Origin: Draconibacterium sp.
GTDB lineage: Bacteria; Bacteroidota; Bacteroidia; Bacteroidales; Prolixibacteraceae
NCBI GenBank assembly: GCA_030595485.1
Contig: JAUVDE010000242.1
Span: forward strand, 1-5,689
Length of the DNA stretch: 5,689 bases
Direction of reading: 5' to 3'
Below are positions 1-5,689 of this stretch, piece after piece. Below the pieces are notes generated by a model, which was given only the letters and a program-made list of their open reading frames with translations, was not told the origin of the DNA and did not search any database. Both the position numbers and the translations under genes were made by a program. Numbering within the stretch: position 1 is the stretch's first letter; each line of letters opens with the position of its first letter.

Positions 1-2171
1 AAGCTCCAGTCTTCTTTTAAGTTTGCTTTTATGTTTAAGAAATATTCAACGCCAGATTCTGGTTTTACTGAATAGTCGATGGTGAATTGTTTCGCTTCAC
101 CAGCAGCCAAATCCACATTCCCAAGGTTTCCGTTGCCAACAACTTTGCCGTCGCTAACAACTTCCCAAACCAAGTTGAATGCCGAAAGATTTAAGAAAGC
201 ATATTTGTTTTTTATAGAAATACTACCTTTTTTTAAATCAACCGCATCGAAATCAATGTGTTGGTACACCTTTTTCACTTCTAAAAGATGAGGCTTAACT
301 CCACGGTCAGGGTCAACCAATCCGTTGTTGCAGAAATTACCGTCTGATGGAACCGTGTCGGGACCAAAGTCACCACCGTAAGCCCAAAATTCTTCACCGG
401 CATCGTTGGTGGTTAAAAGGCCTTGGTCAACCCAGTCCCAAATAAAACCACCTTGTAATACATCGTACTTTTCAATTAAATCCCAGTAGTCTTGCAGGTT
501 TCCAACGCTGTTACCCATGGCATGTGCGTATTCGCACTGAATAAGTGGCATGTCAGCTCTTTCTTTTGCAAAGCGTTCCATGTTGTGTAAACGTGCATAC
601 ATGGGGCAGAAAATATCGGTGTTGCCTTTTCCGTGTGCTTGTTCGTATTGAACAGGACGGGTATCATCCATCGATTTTAGATAGTCGTAAGTAGCCTGGA
701 AGTTTACACCGTTTCCGGCTTCGTTACCCAGCGACCAGGTTATAATACAAGGTTGGTTTTTATCGCGTTCGAACATGTTTTTGGTGCGGTATAAATGCGC
801 ATCTTTCCATGCTTCATTTTTCGCCAACGATTCTTTTCCGTAACCCATTCCATGCGATTCAATATTTACTTCGTCCACAATGTATAAACCGTATTTGTTA
901 CATAGCTCGTACCATAATTCAGGCTGAGGGTAATGCGATGTGCGAACGGCATTCAGGTTATTTTCCTTCATGGTCTTAATATCTAAAAGCATGGTTTCTA
1001 TATCCTGAACATGACCGTTTTTATCGTGGTGTTCGTGTAGGTTTGCTCCTTTTATATAAACGTATTTTCCATTTACACGTAGCGTTGCATCAATAATCTC
1101 AATGCGGCGGAAACCTACATCTTGTCGGATAACTTCAATAACATCATTTCCGTTTTTAAGAGTGATTACCAATTCGTAAAGGTTTGGAATTTCCGCTGAC
1201 CATTGTTTTGCATTTTCTATTACAGCTTCAAATTTTGCATTCCCGGAACCATTGGCAATGCTGATAGTCATATCTTCCACAACTTTGCCATTTTCTGACA
1301 ATACTGCTTGAACACTTACTTTTTCTGCTTCTTGCGAAAGGCTACCAACTTCAACATCAAGTAAAAATAAACCATTGGTATAAGTGTCATCCAGGTTAGA
1401 ACCAACCTTATAATCAACTATGTGTTGTTTGCTGCGAGCTTTTAAATAAGTGTCACGGGTAATTCCACTTAAGCGCCAGAAATCCTGGTCTTCCAAATAT
1501 GAAGCATCGCTCCAACGGAAAATTTCAACGGCCATGGTATTTTCGCCATCAACTAAATATTTTGTAATGTTGAATTCAGCAGGAGTTTTGCTGTCTTCGC
1601 TATAACCCACAAATTGTTCGTTTACCCACAGATTCATGCACGATGAAACTGCACCAAAATGAGCGATGATAGCGTTACCATCCCATTCAGCAGGAATTCC
1701 GAATGTACGTTTGTAGGAACCTACTGGATTGTAATGCTCTTGAATTAGTGGAGGTGTTTTAGCATGTGGGTATTTTACGTTGGTGTAAATAGGATAGTCG
1801 AAACCAACTACTTCCCAGTTTGCAGGAACCTGAATTTCATTCCATTGGCGAGTGTCGAAATCGTTTTTAAAGAACCAAAATGGACGCTCTGATGGGTTTT
1901 GTGCCAAATGGAACTGCCATGTTCCATTTAATGATTTAAGAAAAGGCGACTGCCATTTGTCGGCAGTGCGAGCTTGTTCAGCAGAAGCAAAAGGAATAAA
2001 ATGTGCATGAGGCGCTTCTTTATTCACTTGGCAAATGGCAGGGTCTTCCCATGGTAAGGGAGAGGGTTCTTCAAAAGGAATATTTGAATAGTCGGTGTAT
2101 GAAGTACACGAAACCATCGCAAATAATGAAATGGCCAGTAAGGTTAGAATGTAATTAGTTTGTTTAAACAT
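1..2171 (-). CDS. lacZ: Beta-galactosidase, glycoside hydrolase family 2, lipoprotein (partial, C-terminus beyond left edge)
   Basis: This enzyme hydrolyses terminal beta-galactosides by the retaining GH2 mechanism. I translated the minus strand from the ATG at 2171; 723 residues are visible before the window edge. Family proteins are usually about 1,000-1,100 residues, so the C-terminal beta-sandwich domains are missing only because the window is cut. Visible parts: lipoprotein signal (1-22), family N-terminal motif DPAICQVNKEAPHA (about 43-56), sugar-binding jelly roll, QDFWRLSGI (229-237), Ig-like domain, and TIM barrel from about 350. NIESHG has E438 and H440, matching the Mg ligands E416 and H418 of E. 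coli LacZ. WSLGNEAGNG carries the acid/base E484 and LIQCEYAHAMGN the nucleophile E547. All catalytic residues are intact and there is no frameshift. The lipobox implies an envelope location, unlike cytoplasmic E. coli LacZ. The family call is very secure; the natural substrate could be a plant or algal galactoside rather than lactose. Confidence 0.96.
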   Translation of the reverse strand, partial: MFKQTNYILTLLAISLFAMVSCTSYTDYSNIPFEEPSPLPWEDPAICQVNKEAPHAHFIPFASAEQARTADKWQSPFLKSLNGTWQFHLAQNPSERPFWFFKNDFDTRQWNEIQVPANWEVVGFDYPIYTNVKYPHAKTPPLIQEHYNPVGSYKRTFGIPAEWDGNAIIAHFGAVSSCMNLWVNEQFVGYSEDSKTPAEFNITKYLVDGENTMAVEIFRWSDASYLEDQDFWRLSGITRDTYLKARSKQHIVDYKVGSNLDDTYTNGLFLLDVEVGSLSQEAEKVSVQAVLSENGKVVEDMTISIANGSGNAKFEAVIENAKQWSAEIPNLYELVITLKNGNDVIEVIRQDVGFRRIEIIDATLRVNGKYVYIKGANLHEHHDKNGHVQDIETMLLDIKTMKENNLNAVRTSHYPQPELWYELCNKYGLYIVDEVNIESHGMGYGKESLAKNEAWKDAHLYRTKNMFERDKNQPCIITWSLGNEAGNGVNFQATYDYLKSMDDTRPVQYEQAHGKGNTDIFCPMYARLHNMERFAKERADMPLIQCEYAHAMGNSVGNLQDYWDLIEKYDVLQGGFIWDWVDQGLLTTNDAGEEFWAYGGDFGPDTVPSDGNFCNNGLVDPDRGVKPHLLEVKKVYQHIDFDAVDLKKGSISIKNKYAFLNLSAFNLVWEVVSDGKVVGNGNLGNVDLAAGEAKQFTIDYSVKPESGVEYFLNIKANLKEDWS
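2106..2171 (-). other. Lipoprotein (signal peptidase II) signal peptide of the beta-galactosidase
   Basis: Residues 1-22 begin MFKQTNY, continue with a hydrophobic core ILTLLAISLFA, and end in the lipobox MVSC with the acylated Cys at residue 22. The residues after Cys (TSYTDYS) are not the acidic run typical of the Bacteroidota surface-export signal, so periplasmic-facing anchoring is as likely as surface display. This supports the start at 2171, because the signal begins right there. Confidence 0.8.
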
Positions 2172-2194
2172 GGTATTTAATTATTGAGTTTCTT

Positions 2195-2209
2195 TCGTAT
2201 TGTATACGA
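2195..2209. promoter_or_regulatory. 15-bp palindrome, possible operator in the lacZ leader
   Basis: TCGTAT-tgt-ATACGA is a perfect inverted repeat with 6-bp arms and a 3-bp centre. It lies just downstream of the candidate -7 box and about 24 bases before the lacZ start, so it would cover the expected transcription start region. That position suits a repressor site. The protein that binds it is not in the window; the operator role is inference. Confidence 0.35.
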
Positions 2210-2212
2210 CGT

Positions 2213-2220
2213 CAAAGATA
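2213..2220 (-). promoter_or_regulatory. Candidate -7 box (TATCTTTG) upstream of lacZ
   Basis: On the minus strand the sequence TATCTTTG matches the Bacteroidota -7 consensus TAnnTTTG exactly and lies about 41 bases before the lacZ ATG. The nearest upstream TTTG (-33 element) is 25 bases away, longer than the usual 17-23, so the promoter may be weak alone and need an activator. Confidence 0.45.
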
Positions 2221-2344
2221 GATTTCACACCTATAAAAATAGCGACAAATTATCCAAAACCGGGGGATGTTTGATTCAAAAAATGTCTGAATGCGAATGT
2301 ATAAGAAAATATTGTTTGAGGAAATAGAAAGGAATGAATAACAT

Positions 2345-2389
2345 AAAAAAACGGTTCCGAAAACATATTTATTTTCCGGAACCGTTTTC
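2345..2389 (-). terminator. Rho-independent terminator of the cysteate synthase gene
   Basis: Read on the minus strand, a perfect 12-bp stem (arms at 2377-2388 and 2348-2359, core AACGGTTCCG / CGGAACCGTT) is followed by a run of seven T (2351-2345). Four further A/T pairs continue the stem past a single bulged base. It begins about 20 bases after the stop codon at 2408, so it ends that transcript and insulates lacZ downstream from it. Confidence 0.9.
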
Positions 2390-2407
2390 CTGAGAAATAT
2401 CTTGTAT

Positions 2408-3700
2408 TTAAAAAAGCTTTGCCACTTTTTCTTTTACTTCTTCTTCGTTCGGATTAATATCAAAAACTACTTCAGGTTTTAGATAAAACAAATCATTTTC
2501 AGCTTTGAATTTTTCTTCGCCACCACCAGTAATGTTTAGCATGATTAAATCATCCTTGTTAACGGTGCCGTCTTTTGCCGCATTAATTAAGGTAGCTGCT
2601 GCAATGGCCGAGGCTGGGTGAATATCGTTCCCTTCCAATTCAAGGAAAAGTTTTCCGGCTTCAGCAGCTTCTTTGTTTGAGGCTAATAGTACATCACCAC
2701 CTGCATCTTTCATGGCATCGTATAAACCACCTGCAACAGGGTAGGGAGGTTTGCGGTTAGAAAGCACTTTTGCCACAATCTCTTCCACTTGTTCGCGAGC
2801 AAGATCGTCGTCCAACGGAAGCATGGCGCGTGAGTCAGCTTTCCATGCATCGTGGATTGGTGTAAATGGTGCGTTTTGCGAAATCATTAATTTCATTTTG
2901 TTCGAGCCAAAACGACCATCTTCAATTAAGCGCAGGTTAGCCTCCCAGGCTGCAATGGCGCCTGTTCCACTTCCAATTGCCTGAAAATAGTAATCAGGAA
3001 TTTGACCGATTGTAGTAGTTGCCGAAAGCATGGTAGTTGCCATTCCGTCGCGGCGAGCAACATTTTTAGCTCCACCTTCAGCAATAAATCCGTCCATTCC
3101 GGCCACAATGTTCGACAGGTGAATGGCATCAAAGTAATCGCTTCCCGACTTGCTGCAAATTAGTTTTACACAGTCGTTTAACGGACCATCAAACCAAAGT
3201 GCATTTAAGTTATCTTCAGGAACACAAATAATGAGTGGGATATTATTTTCGGAACAAACTTTTGCAAAAGCACGCGAGGTATTTCCCGCAGAAGCAACCA
3301 CCAAAACCTGTTTCATATCTTCTGTCATTCGTCCGCAAACCGAGTAAGCTTCGGTTTCTTTAAACGATGCAGTAGTCATATTAACACCTTTTTCGGGCCA
3401 GTAGCCGCTAAAGGTTATCCAAAGATTTTCTAGTCCAAGTTCTTTTGCCAAACCTTCACTTTTATAGGTCACTGGTGCCGATGAGCCCTCTAGAGTACGC
3501 CCAATTGGCAACCAATCGGCAAACTTGTACAAGCCCCACGAATCGTCTTTTACATCAATTTGTTTTTTGTCGTAAACCGCACGGATTAAAGTTGGATTAT
3601 TTTCTTCAGGAGCATCCAGCATCCAGCCGGTATCCTCAAATTCTTTTCCGGTTTTGTACGATTTCAGAATATATTTTGTGGGTGAAAATTCTTTGCTCAT
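2408..3700 (-). CDS. Cysteate synthase, PLP-dependent (threonine synthase superfamily), probably for sulfonolipid synthesis
   Basis: Predicted reaction: O-phospho-L-serine + sulfite gives L-cysteate + phosphate, in the cytoplasm. The 430-residue protein is a fold-type II PLP enzyme. K114 in ASFKE (111-115) should form the Schiff base, ASAGNT (136-141) is the substrate/PLP loop, and GSGTG (243-247) binds the PLP phosphate. Stretches such as TYKSEGLAKELGL, FSGYWPEKG, EGGAKNVARRDGM, PDYYFQAIGSGTG and KPPYPVAGGLYDA resemble Methanosarcina cysteate synthase as I remember it, more than ordinary threonine synthase. In methanogens the product feeds coenzyme M; in Bacteroidota cysteate is the precursor of capnine-type sulfonolipids (the enzyme has been called CapA), the likelier role here. 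It has its own promoter and terminator, and no acyltransferase partner is visible. The N-terminal CxxC pair expected in archaeal relatives is replaced (KSYKTG). The alternative is a threonine synthase paralogue. Confidence 0.85.
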   Translation of the reverse strand: MSKEFSPTKYILKSYKTGKEFEDTGWMLDAPEENNPTLIRAVYDKKQIDVKDDSWGLYKFADWLPIGRTLEGSSAPVTYKSEGLAKELGLENLWITFSGYWPEKGVNMTTASFKETEAYSVCGRMTEDMKQVLVVASAGNTSRAFAKVCSENNIPLIICVPEDNLNALWFDGPLNDCVKLICSKSGSDYFDAIHLSNIVAGMDGFIAEGGAKNVARRDGMATTMLSATTTIGQIPDYYFQAIGSGTGAIAAWEANLRLIEDGRFGSNKMKLMISQNAPFTPIHDAWKADSRAMLPLDDDLAREQVEEIVAKVLSNRKPPYPVAGGLYDAMKDAGGDVLLASNKEAAEAGKLFLELEGNDIHPASAIAAATLINAAKDGTVNKDDLIMLNITGGGEEKFKAENDLFYLKPEVVFDINPNEEEVKEKVAKLF

Positions 3701-3710
3701 TGTACGTCTG

Positions 3711-3721
3711 TTTTAATACGG
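3711..3721 (+). repeat. 11-bp direct repeat TTTTAATACGG, copy 1
   Basis: An exact 11-base match to 3899-3909. This copy lies in the 5' leader of the cysteate synthase gene. The two copies flank the divergent intergenic region, each close to one start codon. It could be a shared regulator site or chance in AT-rich DNA. Confidence 0.35.
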
Positions 3722-3723
3722 CA

Positions 3724-3753
3724 CAAATGTAAAAAATGAGAACAGAAAACAAA
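3724..3753 (-). promoter_or_regulatory. Bacteroidota-type promoter of the cysteate synthase gene
   Basis: On the minus strand TTTG (3753-3750) is followed after 18 bases by TACATTTG (3731-3724). This fits the -33 TTTG and -7 TAnnTTTG consensus of the phylum's housekeeping sigma factor with acceptable spacing. The -7 box ends 23 bases before the ATG at 3700, giving a short leader with no evident Shine-Dalgarno sequence. Confidence 0.65.
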
Positions 3754-3898
3754 TAGCAAGTATCAAAAACAAGCTCCAAAACTGAAATAAATGACAATTT
3801 TTCAATATTCAAATTCCAAATAATGGCAACTCAACTATTTTATTTGGATTGAATATGAATTGGTTTTTATTCTTTTTAAAATGAATTAGATACGCTTA

Positions 3899-3909
3899 TT
3901 TTAATACGG
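3899..3909 (+). repeat. 11-bp direct repeat TTTTAATACGG, copy 2
   Basis: The second exact copy, ending 23 bases before the ATG of the DoxX fusion gene at 3933. No good TAnnTTTG box was found on the plus strand in 3754-3932, so the promoter of that gene remains unassigned and this repeat is the only conspicuous element near its start. Confidence 0.35.
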
Positions 3910-3932
3910 AATTTGAGTCTAAATCATCAATA

Positions 3933-5438
3933 ATGAACTGGAAAAAGCTATTAATCACCATTTTTAGGGTAGCCATAGGATGGCATTTTTTATACGAAGG
4001 TGTTGCAAAATTTGCAGCCGGAAATTGGAGTGCTGCAGGTTATTTGTCAAGCTCAACCGGGCCATTTTCTGGTTTCTACCAATGGCTAGGTAGCTCCGAT
4101 AGTTTAATGAATGTGGTTGACCCACTGAATATGGCAGCTTTAATTTTAATTGGTATTGGACTTTTCCTTGGTTTAGCTATTCGTATTTCTGCCGTTTCGG
4201 GAATTGCGTTGTTGATGTTGTATTATTTTGCACACCCTCCTTTTGGTGGTTCGTTAATGGCAGGTTCCGAGGGCAGTTTGTACATCGTAAATAAAAACCT
4301 GATTGAAGCTTTGGCCTTGGTGGTTTTAATCTTTCTGAATGATAAAGGTTGGGGAATTTATGCCTTACCCATTTTCTCGAAAAAGAACGTAGAAGCGAAT
4401 GCTGAAGAAACCACAACTGATAATTCACGTCGTGAAGCTTTGAAAAATTTGGCAACCATTCCAGCGCTTGGTGTTTTGGGTCTAGGGGCTTTTCGCGAAA
4501 CACAGAAGTTTGGAGTAGATACCCTTTCAGGAGCAACCATAAAAATTGGTGGAGCTGATATTAGCGAACTAAAAGGTGAATTACCAATGGGAAAAATTGG
4601 CGACCACGAAATTAGTCGTTTGGTGGCAGGAGGCAACCTAATTGGTGGTTGGGCACACTCGCGCGATTTGCATTATGTACCGTCGTTATTTAGAGCTTAC
4701 AACACTGAAAAGAAAATTTTTGAAACACTAATGCTGGCAGAGGAAGCAGGGATAAACACAATTAATATTGGTTTCCCGACCAATGCCACCATGCAGAAAT
4801 ATAAAAAGCTAACGGGTAGTAAAATTAAGGTGATTACGCAAATTGGTCCCGACCGAAAAACGGGAGATTATCTTATAAACATAGATAAGGCCATTGATTT
4901 TGGGGTTGATATTATTCAAATACAAGGAAACCATTGCGACTGGATGGTGCGCGATAATAAACTTGACAAAATTGATTTGATGTTAAACCATATCCGAAAG
5001 CAAGGTTACACTGCGGGTTTAGCTTCGCATACGGTGGATTCATTAATTGCCTGCGAGGAACAGGGTATTATTCCGGATTATTACATGAAAACCATGCACC
5101 ACGATAATTACTGGTCGGCACACCCTCGCGAAAACCGGGTACCTTTTGAAGTAGATGGCAAACGTTCACTCGACCACAATAAATTTCACGATAATTGTTT
5201 CTGCTTGTTTCCCGACCGAACTATTGAGTTTGTTGAACGCGCCAAAGTTCCGGTTATGGGCTTTAAAGTTTTGGCTGCCGGAGCCATTAAACCCGAAGAT
5301 GGTTTTAACTGGGCCTTTAAAAATGGAGCCGACTTTATTTGTGTGGGTATGTTCGATTTTCAGATTGTGAATGATGTAAACGTTACCATTGACTCCTTGA
5401 ATAATCTTCAAGGTCGCAAGCGTGAGTGGTATGGTTAA
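3933..5438 (+). CDS. DoxX-family membrane domain fused through an internal Tat-like motif to a TIM-barrel (aldo/keto reductase-like) domain
   Basis: This 501-residue protein has two modules. Residues 1-140 are DoxX-like: a first helix with FRVAIGWHFLYEGVAKF (11-27), then hydrophobic helices near 66-84, 86-101 and 123-137. A polar linker leads to SRREALK (165-171), close to the Tat consensus S/T-RR-x-F-L-K, followed by a hydrophobic stretch (172-187). From about 217 a soluble domain starts with MGKIGDHEISRLVAGGNLIGGWAHSRDL, which resembles the first strand of aldo/keto reductases, then strands such as INTINIGFP (274-282), VDIIQIQGNHCD (325-336) and VPVMGFKVLAAGAI (439-452). The usual AKR Asp/Tyr/Lys/His tetrad motifs are not evident, so the chemistry is unknown. 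Four helices would leave the motif in the cytoplasm and place the barrel in the periplasm after the fifth. The ATG at 3933 precedes the first helix directly and suits the domain. Transcribed divergently from cysteate synthase. The modules are well supported; the function is not assigned. Confidence 0.85.
   Translation: MNWKKLLITIFRVAIGWHFLYEGVAKFAAGNWSAAGYLSSSTGPFSGFYQWLGSSDSLMNVVDPLNMAALILIGIGLFLGLAIRISAVSGIALLMLYYFAHPPFGGSLMAGSEGSLYIVNKNLIEALALVVLIFLNDKGWGIYALPIFSKKNVEANAEETTTDNSRREALKNLATIPALGVLGLGAFRETQKFGVDTLSGATIKIGGADISELKGELPMGKIGDHEISRLVAGGNLIGGWAHSRDLHYVPSLFRAYNTEKKIFETLMLAEEAGINTINIGFPTNATMQKYKKLTGSKIKVITQIGPDRKTGDYLINIDKAIDFGVDIIQIQGNHCDWMVRDNKLDKIDLMLNHIRKQGYTAGLASHTVDSLIACEEQGIIPDYYMKTMHHDNYWSAHPRENRVPFEVDGKRSLDHNKFHDNCFCLFPDRTIEFVERAKVPVMGFKVLAAGAIKPEDGFNWAFKNGADFICVGMFDFQIVNDVNVTIDSLNNLQGRKREWYG
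4425..4493 (+). other. Internal twin-arginine-like signal and fifth hydrophobic segment of the DoxX fusion
   Basis: Codes for residues 165-187: SRREALK followed by NLATIPALGVLGLGAF, mildly hydrophobic and Gly/Ala-rich as in Tat signals. The Phe of the consensus is Ala here. Its place after a multi-helix domain recalls actinobacterial Rieske proteins, whose last helix is Tat-dependent. Tat use is inference. Confidence 0.55.
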
Positions 5439-5455
5439 AGGATAGAACACTGTTG

Positions 5456-5508
5456 ACGTAGATTTAGCAGATTATCACTGATAAGCATTTTTGTAAGAAT
5501 AGCAGATT
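5456..5508 (+). repeat. Degenerate short repeats with an AGAT core (GCAGATT type)
   Basis: Three units stand head to tail, with cores gtAGATtt, gcAGATta and acTGATaa spaced 9-10 bases. A later exact 9-base copy TAGCAGATT occurs at 5465-5473 and 5500-5508. A small inverted repeat TTATC-act-GATAA (5472-5484) overlaps them. It resembles decayed CGCAGATT-type intergenic repeats that I recall from other genomes. The region is noncoding. Confidence 0.35.
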
Positions 5509-5535
5509 GTTTTATTTTGAGACCTTCTATAAAAA

Positions 5536-5560
5536 GATGCTGAAATAAATACAGCATGAC
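5536..5560. repeat. Palindromic intergenic repeat (GATGCTG...CAGCATGAC)
   Basis: A 6-bp stem ATGCTG / CAGCAT (5537-5542 and 5552-5557) with a 9-base A/T loop, ending in GAC. From memory, elements of the form GAGATxCTGAAACAAGTTCAGxATGAC are very common between genes in Bacteroidota, and this matches that layout. There is no T-run on the plus strand, so it is a poor terminator for the DoxX fusion gene; on the minus strand CTTTTT follows the stem. Confidence 0.5.
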
Positions 5561-5593
5561 ATTCTAAAGTGACCATTTCAATAAAAATATTGC

Positions 5594-5689
5594 ATGAAAC
5601 AATTATTCTCTCTTTTAATTCTATTTGGATTTTTAACTGCCCACGCGCAAGATGCTACTCGTTTCGAAAAATATGTTGAGCAGCTTGTG
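5594..5689 (+). CDS. Secreted protein with Sec signal peptide (partial, N-terminus only)
   Basis: Thirty-two residues are visible before the right edge. The ATG at 5594 begins MKQLFSLLILFGFLTAHAQD, a textbook signal peptide with one Lys, a Leu/Phe/Ile core and a signal peptidase I site AHA-QD after residue 18. The Gln at the new N-terminus is very common in exported Bacteroidota proteins. The mature part starts QDATRFEKYVEQLV, too short to assign a family. It lies 155 bases after the DoxX fusion gene on the same strand with repeats between, so joint transcription is possible but not shown. Confidence 0.75.
   Translation, partial: MKQLFSLLILFGFLTAHAQDATRFEKYVEQLV

Noticed and set aside
79..667. 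Short open frames at 79-291 (plus strand) and 476-667 (minus strand)
   Set aside because: Both are shadows of the beta-galactosidase in other frames; the true reading frame carries all GH2 motifs without interruption.
2408..3700. Plain threonine synthase
   Set aside because: The PLP motifs are shared, but FSGYWPEKG, EGGAKNVARRDGM and PDYYFQAIGSGTG fit the cysteate synthase branch better.
2751..3732. Plus-strand open frames at 2751-2984, 3150-3347 and 3445-3732, and a minus-strand one at 2926-3132
   Set aside because: They overlap the conserved cysteate synthase in other frames and encode no recognisable motifs; 3445-3732 also runs through its promoter.
3841..3932. Plus-strand promoter TTTG (3843-3846) with TATTCTTT 21 bases on
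   Set aside because: The second box differs from TAnnTTTG at two key positions; too weak to call.
4177..5450. Open frames opposite or within the DoxX fusion gene (4177-4536, 4358-4636, 5155-5370, 5166-5450)
   Set aside because: They are antisense or off-frame shadows of a gene with clear domain structure.
5536..5560. Intrinsic terminator for the DoxX fusion gene
   Set aside because: The stem is only 6 bp and has no T-run after it on the plus strand; it fits a dispersed palindrome better.
1..5689. CRISPR array, tRNA, rRNA, transposase or attachment site
   Set aside because: No regular spacer-repeat array, cloverleaf, rRNA segment, transposase motif or long flanking repeat was seen.

Overview
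The window looks like a chromosomal segment of a Bacteroidota bacterium. The evidence is AT-rich DNA, promoters of the Bacteroidota type (TTTG / TAnnTTTG), weak or absent Shine-Dalgarno sequences, an exported lipoprotein beta-galactosidase, and a cysteate synthase of the kind used for sulfonolipids in this phylum. A marine or gut-type anaerobe of the Marinilabiliales/Bacteroidales side is a plausible guess, but the sequence does not prove it.

Layout: (1) positions 1-2171, minus strand, hold the N-terminal two thirds of a GH2 beta-galactosidase (lacZ-like) with a lipoprotein signal peptide. It runs off the left edge. (2) 2172-2407 is intergenic. It holds the lacZ upstream region, with a -7-like box and a 15-bp palindrome, and a strong intrinsic terminator belonging to the next gene. 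(3) 2408-3700, minus strand, encodes a PLP-dependent cysteate synthase, apparently monocistronic with its own promoter and terminator. (4) 3701-3932 is a divergent intergenic region. (5) 3933-5438, plus strand, encodes a 501-residue fusion: a four-helix DoxX-like membrane domain, then an internal twin-arginine-like motif with a hydrophobic segment, then a TIM-barrel domain that resembles aldo/keto reductases but appears to lack their usual catalytic motifs. (6) 5439-5593 is intergenic and carries two kinds of degenerate repeat. (7) 5594 to the right edge is the start of a secreted protein with a clear Sec signal peptide.

The genes do not form one obvious operon. The beta-galactosidase is a glycan-scavenging enzyme in the cell envelope. 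The cysteate synthase probably supplies L-cysteate for capnine-type sulfonolipids, because Bacteroidota do not make coenzyme M. The DoxX/TIM-barrel fusion is transcribed divergently from it. A shared sulfur-related role is possible but rests only on adjacency and the DoxX name. The most interesting items are the fusion protein with its predicted internal Tat signal and the stand-alone cysteate synthase.
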